The notes beneath the pieces were generated by a model, which saw only the letters and a list, made by a program, of their open reading frames with translations, was not told where the DNA came from and did no database searches. A stretch of DNA of 40,075 nucleotides, from positions 1 through 40,075 of the forward strand of contig JAOUMB010000024.1 of NCBI GenBank assembly GCA_029881725.1. Reading direction: 5' to 3'. Position numbers and translations under genes: made by a program. Positions 1 through 5,376 of the stretch are shown piece after piece (position 1 is the stretch's first letter; each line of letters starts with the position of its first letter). The DNA comes from Nitrospirota bacterium (GTDB taxonomy: Bacteria > Nitrospirota > JACRHL01).

Positions 1-2
1 CA

Positions 3-340
3 GAGGACGCAGCGCAGGACGCAGCATGGGACGCAGCATGGGCCGCAGCATGGGCCGCAGCACTGGCCGCAGCAGAGGACGCAGCACGGGACGTAGCATG
101 GAACGCAGCACGGGCCGCAGCGCGGGACGCAGCATGGGACGCAGAGGACGCAGAGGACGCAGCGCGGGCCGCAGCATGGGCCGCAGCACTGGCCGCAGCA
201 GAGGACGCAGCACGGGACGTAGCATGGAACGCAGCACGGGCCGCAGCGCGGGACGCAGCACGGGCCGCAGCGCGGGACGCAGCACGGGCCGCAGCGCGGG
301 ACGCAGCATGGGACGCAGAGGACGCAGCGCGGGACGCAGA
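3..340 (+). repeat. 12-bp coding repeats with ~94-bp higher-order copies (left end)
   Basis: The segment is built of 12-bp units (GACGCAGCATGG and variants) that encode xAAW/xAAR. Two nearly identical long blocks lie at 45-138 and 171-260. The same block occurs twice at the other window end (39833-39926 and 39974-40067). Block starts are 141 bp apart at the right end, 126 bp apart here, and 141 bp apart across the proposed CAGAG joint. Confidence 0.9.
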
Positions 341-386
341 ACGCGAATGGCAGGCTGCCCAGATTCGTATGTATTTGGAGGACTGA
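3..386 (+). CDS. Alanine-rich repeat protein, C-terminal part (gene split by the window ends)
   Basis: The open frame enters from the window edge with codons starting at position 3 and stops at TGA 384-386. It encodes about 127 residues of four-residue units such as DAAW, DAAR, AAAW and AEDA, then a short non-repetitive tail (EREWQAAQIRMYLED). It appears to be the 3' half of the gene starting at 39392. Overlapping the terminal CAGAG shared by both ends joins the two frames exactly and would give about 354 residues. The tail resembles the C-terminus of the second repeat protein at 7104-7946 (DAERQWQ and a final LE). The repeats predict one long alanine-rich helix; function is unknown. The true repeat number may be wrong if the assembly collapsed copies. 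Confidence 0.8.
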   Translation, partial: EDAAQDAAWDAAWAAAWAAALAAAEDAARDVAWNAARAAARDAAWDAEDAEDAARAAAWAAALAAAEDAARDVAWNAARAAARDAARAAARDAARAAARDAAWDAEDAARDAEREWQAAQIRMYLED

Positions 387-389
387 CCG

Positions 390-548
390 ATGACCATGCA
401 CCAAACCCTTAACCTGGAACGCATCGCCGAGGATCAAAAACGCATTTTGCGTGAATCCATCGCGATCAACGCTCGTGCACAACGCGCAATCGACCGCGCT
501 AACGCCCATATCGAACGACTACAACGCGGAAGGATCAAAAAGGGGTGA
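390..548 (+). CDS. Small basic helical protein
   Basis: This 52-residue frame starts MTMHQTLNLERIAED and begins 3 bases after the stop of the repeat-protein gene, with GGAGGA at 377-382 as ribosome-binding site. It is rich in Arg, Ala, Ile and Gln, has no cysteine and no membrane segment, and looks like one or two amphipathic helices with a basic end (GRIKKG). It resembles the short coiled-coil proteins common in phage early operons. I recognise no family. It sits between the repeat protein and a KorA-like regulator on the same strand. Confidence 0.65.
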   Translation: MTMHQTLNLERIAEDQKRILRESIAINARAQRAIDRANAHIERLQRGRIKKG

Positions 549-584
549 AAAATCAAAATAACAAACCATGTGAAGGATTACTTA

Positions 585-821
585 ATGCCCATTCCCATCA
601 AACAGGCCCAAGGCGCTCTCAATCCGCGTCAATGGACACTTGCAACCAACCGCTTGCCCAAGTTCAACCAGCGTGCTCCGTCTAACCTGGCGGCGCGTCT
701 TGTTCTTGTGAGTGGATATGGCTACACGAATGCCGGAGCCGTGCTCAACGTTCACCGGGCGAATGTGCGGCGGGCGGTCTTGCGAATTCTTACGGCGTGG
801 GTGGAATCACGGAAATCTTGA
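585..821 (+). CDS. KorA/TrfB-like helix-turn-helix regulator
   Basis: The product has 78 residues. The core (residues about 28-70) has the order LAARLVLV, then TNAGAVLNVHRANVRRAVLRI, which fits the TrfB/KorA repressor fold: a helix, then a helix-turn-helix in which an Ala-Gly turn precedes the recognition helix. KorA-type proteins repress plasmid or phage promoters as dimers. The ATG at 585 has AAGGA 9 bases upstream; a GTG at 570 would add five residues but lacks a good site. The gene ends 32 bases inside the convergent RusA gene, so it is last in the + unit that crosses the window joint. Family assignment is by pattern only. Confidence 0.6.
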   Translation: MPIPIKQAQGALNPRQWTLATNRLPKFNQRAPSNLAARLVLVSGYGYTNAGAVLNVHRANVRRAVLRILTAWVESRKS

Positions 822-1170
822 CGTCAACTCGTCCACCTTTTACAACCGGGCCACGAATCAGGCGCAGGTCATCAATCTGGCTATCGTCCACGTAGACCTT
901 GGCCACCTGGAGAGCGTCGATCGTGGATTTCTCATAATTGGCAAGGTCGCATTTGGCGCGGGTCGGCGGGGAAAGCGTGAGGGTAACGGCAAGCCTGCCT
1001 GTAAGCCTTAACCCGCCGATCCGCATGATCTGACATTGGCGCAAGACCTCCGCCCGGAAGTCCTTGCCTTTTTTGCCCAGGAATATCCTCGGCTTGCCAG
1101 CAACAATCCCGTGCCGCCAGTAGTGATTGGTGGAGGGTGGCCACGGCAACCCGATATTGATTTCCATCAT
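790..1170 (-). CDS. rusA: RusA-type Holliday junction resolvase
   Basis: The 126-residue product matches the RusA family in length and order. It opens with a strand and LPWPPSTNHYWR (residues 8-19), followed by LTLSPPTRAKCDLANYEKST (66-83) and VYVDDSQIDDL (92-102). The family cuts Holliday junctions as a dimer using acidic residues; D75, D95, D96 and D100 are the visible candidates, with N78 and K81 near. The start overlaps the preceding stop by ATGA. It is the last gene of a replication operon, where it would resolve recombination or replication intermediates before packaging. It converges with the regulator gene ending at 821. Confidence 0.92.
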   Translation of the reverse strand: MMEINIGLPWPPSTNHYWRHGIVAGKPRIFLGKKGKDFRAEVLRQCQIMRIGGLRLTGRLAVTLTLSPPTRAKCDLANYEKSTIDALQVAKVYVDDSQIDDLRLIRGPVVKGGRVDVKISVIPPTP

Positions 1171-1568
1171 ACCTCCCGCACTTCAATATTTCCGCACGAG
1201 TGGCACTTGTAGGCCGGAACCAAGGCGGTACAATCCTCGGAAAGGTGCGGAATCTTGAATGACACTCCACCGCAGGGGCCATGGAAATGGGCGGTGGTAT
1301 CCGGCATCTGGTCATAAAGCGATTGAACCTCCGCGCTCATGCTGACCAGTTCCTCCGGATCGGGTTCCAGGATCTGGGCGGAAACGCTCAACCTCTCCAG
1401 TATTTGCACCTTGTCCACTCCGAACGGGGGAGAAAGCAGCAAAACGCCCTCTTTCCCCTTGCTGGCGATAAATGTGATTTTCAGTGCGCCGTTGTCCAAC
1501 TCTTCCAGCCGGACAGCCTCAATGTTATCCACAACATCATGTGTCAGCAGATTCAGTGTGTTATCCAT
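1167..1568 (-). CDS. Hypothetical protein with C-terminal zinc-binding motif
   Basis: The 133-residue product has no family I recognise. The N-terminal two-thirds looks like a small alpha/beta domain (ALKITFIASKGKEGVLLLS). The C-terminus has histidines (TTAHFHGPCGG) and a CHSCGN pair at about residues 123-127, which could bind a metal with the earlier Cys and His. It overlaps the gene before it by 8 bases and RusA after it by ATGA, so it is translated as part of the replication operon. Function unknown. Confidence 0.75.
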   Translation of the reverse strand: MDNTLNLLTHDVVDNIEAVRLEELDNGALKITFIASKGKEGVLLLSPPFGVDKVQILERLSVSAQILEPDPEELVSMSAEVQSLYDQMPDTTAHFHGPCGGVSFKIPHLSEDCTALVPAYKCHSCGNIEVREV

Positions 1569-1818
1569 TTATCCACACCCCCAGTAAAGTTGCTACTGTC
1601 AACGCCAGCACAGCATACCGAACCCATCGAACCGGCTTGCGTCCTTGGGAGCGGATGATCGGGAATCGAACCCCGCCCAAAGCAAGGGCGCGGGCAGCAT
1701 CCTCTTGCTTTCTCGCGGCCAACTCCATCAACCGACGGCTCTGGCCACTCTCTCCCGCCCAAAACGAGATTTTCACATCCGGCTCCGTAAAAGCCCCTTT
1801 AAGCTCTTGCTCACCCAT
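1561..1818 (-). CDS. Small protein with C-terminal membrane anchor
   Basis: The product has 85 residues. Residues 1-60 are soluble, charged and helical; residues about 62-82 (WVRYAVLALTVATLLGVW) form one hydrophobic segment preceded by a basic cluster (RSQGRKPVR). This predicts a tail-anchored inner-membrane protein with the bulk in the cytoplasm. GGAGG lies 8 bases upstream of the ATG. It sits between a helicase-loader-like gene and the zinc-motif gene in the replication operon; whether it tethers replication to the membrane is speculation. No family recognised. Confidence 0.7.
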   Translation of the reverse strand: MGEQELKGAFTEPDVKISFWAGESGQSRRLMELAARKQEDAARALALGGVRFPIIRSQGRKPVRWVRYAVLALTVATLLGVWING

Positions 1819-1854
1819 AACCTATACCTCCCATAGGGTTTTACCATCTTCGTC

Positions 1855-2442
1855 TCACACGAGCATTTTCCTCACCCGTCCATTGACCACCCTGCCGACA
1901 ACCTTGCTAGTGGAGGGGTCATAGACGACAAGGCTGGGAATCCTCTCGGCTCCCTTGCATCCGTTCCGGCATGGCCCGGCGTAATGGGTGGCTCCGCGTT
2001 TCCCGTTCACTCGCACCGCCTGCAAAAGCATTAGGCCATTCCGGCAAGGGCAGTGAGCGGGATCGGCCTGCGCCATGTCGGCCACGGCGAAATTCAACTC
2101 CTCGCACGCCTCTTGCCCATCCTGGATCGCGATTACCAGCGCCGCATGCAAGGCCCCATTGGCCTTGTGCTGCACCATCGTCACCTCCTCGAACGGCTCA
2201 TCAGGGTTTTGAGCGGGCATCGCCTGGCGCGGCGGGGTAAGGGCTTCCAGCACCTCGACGAATTGCTTCTGGATCGGCAGAAACCGGCATTCGTCCAGCA
2301 GGCGGGCAACGGCCTTGTGCCAAGTGTGGCCTGGATAGCCGCACAGTCTGCCGAAGAGGTCGGTAACGTGGTCTGCGGGGTATTCCCGCCCGAAATTGCG
2401 CTCAAGGCGCTTCAGGCCCTCCAGAAATTCCGGCTTCATCAT
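1855..2442 (-). CDS. Helicase-loader-like replication protein
   Basis: The 195-residue product follows the initiator-like gene with an ATGA overlap. Residues 1-70 (FLEGLKRLERNFGREYP, then WHKAVARLLDECRFLP) resemble the small helical domain of phage helicase loaders of the G39P/lambda-P type, which recruit the host replicative helicase. The C-terminal half has CPCRNG and AGPCRNGC (about residues 131-165), a probable zinc-binding pair of knuckles. No AAA+ Walker motif is present, so it is not a DnaC-type ATPase. The role is inferred mainly from position; another helicase-interacting factor is possible. Confidence 0.6.
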   Translation of the reverse strand: MMKPEFLEGLKRLERNFGREYPADHVTDLFGRLCGYPGHTWHKAVARLLDECRFLPIQKQFVEVLEALTPPRQAMPAQNPDEPFEEVTMVQHKANGALHAALVIAIQDGQEACEELNFAVADMAQADPAHCPCRNGLMLLQAVRVNGKRGATHYAGPCRNGCKGAERIPSLVVYDPSTSKVVGRVVNGRVRKMLV

Positions 2443-3221
2443 TTCCCGCCTCCCAAAAATCGAGCATCCCGTTCGCTGGTGCCGCCAGCCTGCTGGCCCT
2501 TGATCGGGTACAGATCGGCCCAGGTATGCAGCGTGGACTGGTCAAGCACGCTTGCCGGATCGTGTCCAACCTGCCGAAGTGTGTCCAGTTTCTTTACCGC
2601 CATGCCCATCGCTCTCGGCGTGAGGGGTTTGCGGGATCGCTGCCGCATTTCGACCCACCCCTTCCAGGCTTCCTGTGGAACCCACTCAGGCAAAGCGAAG
2701 CGCATGCTTTTTTTTGACCTCGAAGAGGTTTTTTTTTCTTGAAAAGGAGATGGAGATGGAGAAGGAGAAGGGGCATTGCTGTCAGCATGCATTGAGCATT
2801 GCTCACCGCATTGCTGTCCGCAATGCTGGCAGCATGATGCGTTTTCCCTTTTCCAACGGGCACTTGCGGCAATTCTTGCTTGTGCTGAGCGTGTGCTGGC
2901 GTGCATGGCGTAGCCGTTGTGATGCGCCCAATCGTGAAGTGCCCAGGCGGTGCCCCATTGGTTCGAATGTGACGCTTCGAGAAAGCCTATTTTTTTATCA
3001 GTTACGGCAGCAAAAAACGCTCCCGGCTCACCATCCCATCCAGCCGCTTCCTCGATCTCGTCCGGCTCCATGTCGCGGAACACTCCATCCACCTTTTCAC
3101 GGGCCGCGAACGCCATCAAGCGCAGGTGTGCGACCACACCCTCATAGCCAAGCGCCCGGCGCAGTCGCTTTGTCTTGGTGTGCTCGAAATAGTGGACGGA
3201 AACGCGGAAATCCGTGTTCAT
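2439..3221 (-). CDS. Phage replication initiator-like protein
   Basis: The product has 260 residues. The N-terminal 110 residues (VHYFEHTKTKRLRRALG, LRLMAFAAREKVDG, LHDWAHHNGY) match the winged-helix domain of phage replisome-organiser proteins, which bind the origin. A low-complexity linker follows (SPSPSPSPSPFQEKK) with nearby cysteines and histidines (CCQHCGQQC, about 140-148). The C-terminal 80 residues (LPEWVPQEAWKGWVEMR) form the helical domain found at the end of many such initiators. With the loader gene behind it, this is a lambda O/P-like pair. The origin may lie within or near the linker-coding DNA, but I see no clear iterons. Confidence 0.78.
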   Translation of the reverse strand: MNTDFRVSVHYFEHTKTKRLRRALGYEGVVAHLRLMAFAAREKVDGVFRDMEPDEIEEAAGWDGEPGAFFAAVTDKKIGFLEASHSNQWGTAWALHDWAHHNGYAMHASTRSAQARIAASARWKRENASCCQHCGQQCGEQCSMHADSNAPSPSPSPSPFQEKKTSSRSKKSMRFALPEWVPQEAWKGWVEMRQRSRKPLTPRAMGMAVKKLDTLRQVGHDPASVLDQSTLHTWADLYPIKGQQAGGTSERDARFLGGGK

Positions 3222-3256
3222 GGCTCAATGAGTTGGGTAATGGTCAAGACGCTCAT
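3218..3256 (-). CDS. Possible 12-residue coupling peptide
   Basis: A 13-codon frame (MSVLTITQLIEP) starts in ATGA overlap with the upstream zinc-motif gene and ends in ATGA overlap with the initiator gene. GGAGGAGAGT lies directly upstream. It could be a leader that carries ribosomes between the two genes. It is short enough to be chance. Confidence 0.3.
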   Translation of the reverse strand: MSVLTITQLIEP

Positions 3257-3576
3257 ACTCTCCTCCACGCCGCGTAGCTCACGGCAGGCACACCTCGATG
3301 GGGCTGGGCGATTCGTTCCAGTTCCTCGCGCGGCATCTCCACTAATGGCAGATCGGGCGGTTCCGGCAAAAAGTTTTCCCATCGGATGGGTTCACGCCGC
3401 TCTGGCGGACTGTTCTTGATTCGCTCACGGGTTCGGGCGCAACTGATTGCGCGGAGTTTTCCGGAGCAGACCGGTCCGCACGACTTTCGATGCCGAAAGT
3501 TGTCCTGGATTTCTCCTGGGCGCATCGTCAGTTCGCGCCCGCAGAATTCACATTGTCTGATTTTTGCCGATGCCAT
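3253..3576 (-). CDS. Zinc-ribbon-like protein
   Basis: The 107-residue product starts MASAKIRQCEFCGREL. The CxxC at residues 9-12 and CxxxC at 33-37 (KSCGPVCSGKLRA) with nearby basic residues make a small treble-clef or zinc-ribbon domain, as in many phage HNH-related or DNA-binding proteins. No HNH catalytic histidine cluster is visible. The ATG at 3576 is preferred to that at 3582, because AAAGGAGG lies 6 bases before 3576 but abuts 3582. It is the second gene after the repressor. The C-terminal part is Pro- and Glu-rich. Confidence 0.7.
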   Translation of the reverse strand: MASAKIRQCEFCGRELTMRPGEIQDNFRHRKSCGPVCSGKLRAISCARTRERIKNSPPERREPIRWENFLPEPPDLPLVEMPREELERIAQPHRGVPAVSYAAWRRV

Positions 3577-3599
3577 CTTCATCCTCCTTTGGGTCGGTT

Positions 3600-3806
3600 T
3601 TATTCAGGCCACAAAAGGGATTCCTTCTTGAGGCGACGCCCCCGCATGTGCTCTGTGGCCTTTTCCAGTCGCATGGCAAGATCAGAGGAAGGGCGACGCG
3701 ACCTACCGGCAATGTTGTACAGGTAGCCCACTGTCGTTCCAGCGGCTTCCGCCACATCGCGGCGCTCATCCGGGGTAGTCACTTGAATCCATTTGCGCAT
3801 ATCCAT
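3600..3806 (-). CDS. Cro/YdaS-like HTH repressor, probably leaderless
   Basis: The 68-residue product begins MDMRKWIQV. Residues 10-50 form a helix-turn-helix (RRDVAEAAGTTVGYLYNIAG, then RPSSDLAMRLEKAT) like YdaS/Cro-type phage regulators: helix, AAxAGTT turn, recognition helix, and a third helix after SS. A promoter (TTGACG-17-TAGTCT) places transcription start about one base before the ATG at 3806, and no ribosome-binding site exists, as in lambda cI from PRM. A perfect inverted repeat lies just upstream of the -35 box. It probably represses itself and the divergent + promoter. A TTG at 3848 is possible but would overlap the promoter. Confidence 0.78.
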   Translation of the reverse strand: MDMRKWIQVTTPDERRDVAEAAGTTVGYLYNIAGRSRRPSSDLAMRLEKATEHMRGRRLKKESLLWPE

Positions 3807-3813
3807 AGATGGG

Positions 3814-3842
3814 AGACTACCCGAAGGAATTTTCACCGTCAA
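3814..3842 (-). promoter_or_regulatory. Promoter of the repressor and replication operon
   Basis: Read on the - strand: -35 TTGACG (3842-3837), 17-base spacer, -10 TAGTCT (3819-3814). The expected start of transcription is near 3807, next to the repressor ATG. The -35 match is strong and the -10 match is moderate. Confidence 0.6.
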
Positions 3843-3859
3843 GCACAAACTTTTTGTGC
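3843..3859. promoter_or_regulatory. Operator: perfect 7-bp inverted repeat
   Basis: GCACAAA-CTT-TTTGTGC is a perfect palindrome with a 3-base centre. It abuts the -35 box of the leftward promoter and lies 8 bases before the -35 box of a rightward candidate. It is a natural binding site for the adjacent HTH protein. Confidence 0.65.
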
Positions 3860-3867
3860 ATGGCGCA

Positions 3868-3896
3868 TTGCATTCGGCGGAAAGATGATCTAAGCT
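3868..3896 (+). promoter_or_regulatory. Candidate rightward early promoter
   Basis: TTGCAT (3868-3873), 17 bases, TAAGCT (3891-3896). It is divergent from the repressor promoter and could drive the tRNA, HNH and recombination operon. The matches are moderate. Confidence 0.4.
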
Positions 3897-3938
3897 TTGT
3901 CCGTGGTCAGCAGGTTCCCCCCATCCCTGCTGGTCGCA

Positions 3939-3977
3939 GCCCCCGGCTCGGTCTCAAACCGGTCCAGAGCCGGGGGC
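3939..3977 (+). promoter_or_regulatory. Strong GC-rich hairpin in the early leader
   Basis: GCCCCCGGCT (3939-3948) pairs perfectly with AGCCGGGGGC (3968-3977). The loop holds a second small stem, CGGT/ACCG (3949-3952 with 3958-3961). No T-run follows, so this looks more like a structured leader or attenuator than a simple terminator. A consensus-like AAAGGAGGTGA follows at 3989-3999. Confidence 0.5.
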
Positions 3978-3995
3978 ACCCTTGGGGGAAAGGAG

Positions 3996-4030
3996 GTGAC
4001 TGGCGCTTACGTTGATTTGTATAAATCAAC
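3996..4030 (+). promoter_or_regulatory. Candidate promoter with a palindrome over its -10 box
   Basis: TATAAA at 4020-4025 is an excellent -10 box, with GTGACT 18 bases upstream (3996-4001) as a weak -35. It lies inside a perfect 8-bp inverted repeat, GTTGATTT-GTAT-AAATCAAC (4011-4030). A repressor bound there would block RNA polymerase. The palindrome differs from the one at 3843, so a second regulator (for example the KorA-like or excisionase-like HTH protein) may act here. Confidence 0.5.
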
Positions 4031-4245
4031 TTGGAATCCAGTCTGGGCTTGAAAACAGACAATTACATGGCTTTCGTTTTGGGTTCTGCGCACATCTGGT
4101 TGCCGCAGATGCAGAATCCAGGCCCCACCTCCGTTTCCTCCTTTCCGGGGGTGAGGGCCAAACTTTTGTTGAACCAAATTGAAGTGCGCCTCTTATCTGA
4201 TTGAGGGCTGCCCACGCCAGCCGATGCGCACAGCGTGGATATTTT
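4031..4245. other. Structured intergenic leader before the tRNA
   Basis: I see no convincing gene in this stretch. A stem forms from TTCTG (4084-4088) with CAGAA (4112-4116), extended by CATCTG/CAGATG (4093-4098 with 4106-4111). A second stem pairs GGCCCCACC with GGGTGAGGGCC; its loop holds CCTCCTTT, which can pair with the AAAGGAGG at 3989. On the + strand a 45-codon frame starts at ATG 4067 but lacks a ribosome site. On the - strand a 21-codon, three-cysteine peptide with AAAGGAGG upstream is possible. Neither small frame is strong. Confidence 0.4.
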
Positions 4246-4321
4246 GCCTCCGTAGCTCAGATGGAAGAGCGGCTGCCTCGTAAGCAGCGGGTCGCGGGTT
4301 CGATTCCTGCCGGAGGCTCCA
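4246..4321 (+). tRNA. tRNA-Thr (anticodon CGT)
   Basis: A full cloverleaf of 76 bases with encoded CCA. The acceptor GCCTCCG (4246-4252) pairs with CGGAGGC (4311-4317). The D stem is GCTC/GAGC (4255-4258, 4267-4270) and the anticodon stem GCTGC/GCAGC (4272-4276, 4284-4288), with loop CTCGTAA and anticodon CGT at 4279-4281. The T arm is GCGGG-TTCGATT-CCTGC (4294-4310). It reads ACG threonine codons. The discriminator base is T. It lies 13 bases before an HNH endonuclease gene and may be a host-derived gene kept for translation or linked to integration. Confidence 0.93.
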
Positions 4322-4334
4322 TTAAGGAGGAACC

Positions 4335-4895
4335 ATGAAAACACGACAATGCAGTGCAGAACATGCGCACGAAATCTGGCGACCGGTTACTGGGTGGGAG
4401 GGCATTTACGAGGTATCCGATCTAGGTCGCGTCAAATCCGTGCCCCGTTGGATAGTGAATACCTTGGGTGTCCGCCGGAGAGTCGGCGGTAACATCCTGC
4501 GGTCATTCGAGGCCGGTTCGGGAGGATTTGGCGTACATATGGTGGCAACCACGCTCGAACGACCACAACAGTACGCCGGGCTTGGCCAGCTTGTGCTGCG
4601 TGCGTTCGTTGGTCCTCCACCGACCGAGGACAGTGGAGCCTTCCACCTGAACGGGAACCAAAGTGATAATCGCCTGGAGAACCTGTACTGGAAGCGACGC
4701 CCGTTGATAAATTCGTGCCGGTCTCGCGGGCAGGGGCATGGGTGCTCGAAGCTGACCGAGGACAAGGTGAAAATGATTCGCACTTTCGTGCCAACGCGGC
4801 CCGGAGAATTGGCGGATTTGGCAAAGCGGCTCGGAATCCATCCCGGAACGCTTTACAACATCCGCTATGGAAGAAACTGGGGGCATGTAACATGA
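4335..4895 (+). CDS. Free-standing HNH endonuclease (NUMOD4 type)
   Basis: The 186-residue product has three parts. Residues 14-50 (EIWRPVTGWEGIYEVSDLGRVKS) are a NUMOD4 DNA-binding motif. Residues about 85-117 hold the HNH_3 core, FHLNGNQSDNRLENLYW, with the conserved His and Asn present. Residues 140-183 (KLTEDKVKMIRTF and LAKRLGIHPGTLYNIRYG) form a C-terminal helix-turn-helix. Such enzymes nick DNA and spread as homing genes. AAGGAGGAACC precedes the ATG. It lies right after the tRNA gene and overlaps the next gene by ATGA. It looks intact. Confidence 0.9.
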   Translation: MKTRQCSAEHAHEIWRPVTGWEGIYEVSDLGRVKSVPRWIVNTLGVRRRVGGNILRSFEAGSGGFGVHMVATTLERPQQYAGLGQLVLRAFVGPPPTEDSGAFHLNGNQSDNRLENLYWKRRPLINSCRSRGQGHGCSKLTEDKVKMIRTFVPTRPGELADLAKRLGIHPGTLYNIRYGRNWGHVT

Positions 4896-5056
4896 TCTAT
4901 CCCGCATGTCACGTAGACCACGACTACGAGCGGCGCAAGGGTAGCGCCAAGTGTCTGGTCTGCAACCAGCGTCTTTTGCCAAAGACAGGAAACTCCGGCT
5001 ATGGGTCAGATGGAGTCTACAACGAGGATTTGACATGGAGGAAAGGGGAGACATGA
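4892..5056 (+). CDS. Small zinc-ribbon protein
   Basis: The 54-residue product starts MIYPACHVDHDYERR and contains CLVCNQ. C6, H7 and H10 with the CxxC at 25-28 could hold one zinc ion. ATGA overlaps at both ends fix start and stop within the operon. Cys-rich mini-proteins of this type are common in phage early regions; the function is unknown. Confidence 0.65.
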   Translation: MIYPACHVDHDYERRKGSAKCLVCNQRLLPKTGNSGYGSDGVYNEDLTWRKGET

Positions 5057-5253
5057 AAATCGACACAAGAGCGATAACTCTGGCCCTGTTTGGCGTAATC
5101 GTCGCGGGCTTCGTCCTGATGGGCGCTGGCCTGATGATGATGGACGTCGGCCAGGAGAACTATTTCACCCTCTACGTTGCTCCCATTGGGGCGTTCGCCA
5201 TGATGGTGGCGGCTGCCGCGTGGGCGCTGGTGTGGCATGGGGGGGGCAATTGA
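5053..5253 (+). CDS. Two-helix inner-membrane protein
   Basis: The 66-residue product has two hydrophobic segments, about residues 7-30 (ITLALFGVIVAGFVLMGAGL) and 39-62 (LYVAPIGAFAMMVAAAAWAL), with short polar ends. GGAAAGGGGAGAC precedes the ATG at 5053, which overlaps the previous stop by ATGA. Possible roles include superinfection exclusion, but the sequence does not show this. No family recognised. Confidence 0.68.
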   Translation: MKIDTRAITLALFGVIVAGFVLMGAGLMMMDVGQENYFTLYVAPIGAFAMMVAAAAWALVWHGGGN

Positions 5254-5363
5254 TGAACCTGGAAAACCTGAAGGCGCAATCCGAAGCCGTACTGACCGTC
5301 TGCATCGGCGCCGCTATTCTCATCATCAGCATCGCCACAGCGCATTGGCTGTGGACGCATTAA
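5253..5363 (+). CDS. Single-pass membrane mini-protein
   Basis: The 36-residue product starts MNLENLKAQSEAV and continues with one hydrophobic helix, VCIGAAILIISIATAHWLW. It begins in a TGATG overlap with the previous gene, which supports translation. The pair of tiny membrane proteins sits just ahead of the recombination genes. Function unknown. Confidence 0.6.
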   Translation: MNLENLKAQSEAVLTVCIGAAILIISIATAHWLWTH

Positions 5364-5376
5364 AGGAAAAACCAAT

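Noticed and set aside
26-412. Frame of MGRS/TGRS repeats at the left end
   Set aside because: Shadow of the 12-bp array. The frame giving xAAW/xAAR has a non-repetitive tail, matches its paralogue and joins the right end.
4170-4190. 14-bp match AATTGAAGTGCGCC also found near 12810, as a possible attP core
   Set aside because: A match of this length is expected by chance in a 40-kb sequence, and the second copy is inside the ejection-protein gene.
4063-4344. 93-residue frame on the - strand across the tRNA
   Set aside because: It is the usual translation of the antisense of a tRNA gene (GRNRTRDPLLTRQ) and has no ribosome site.
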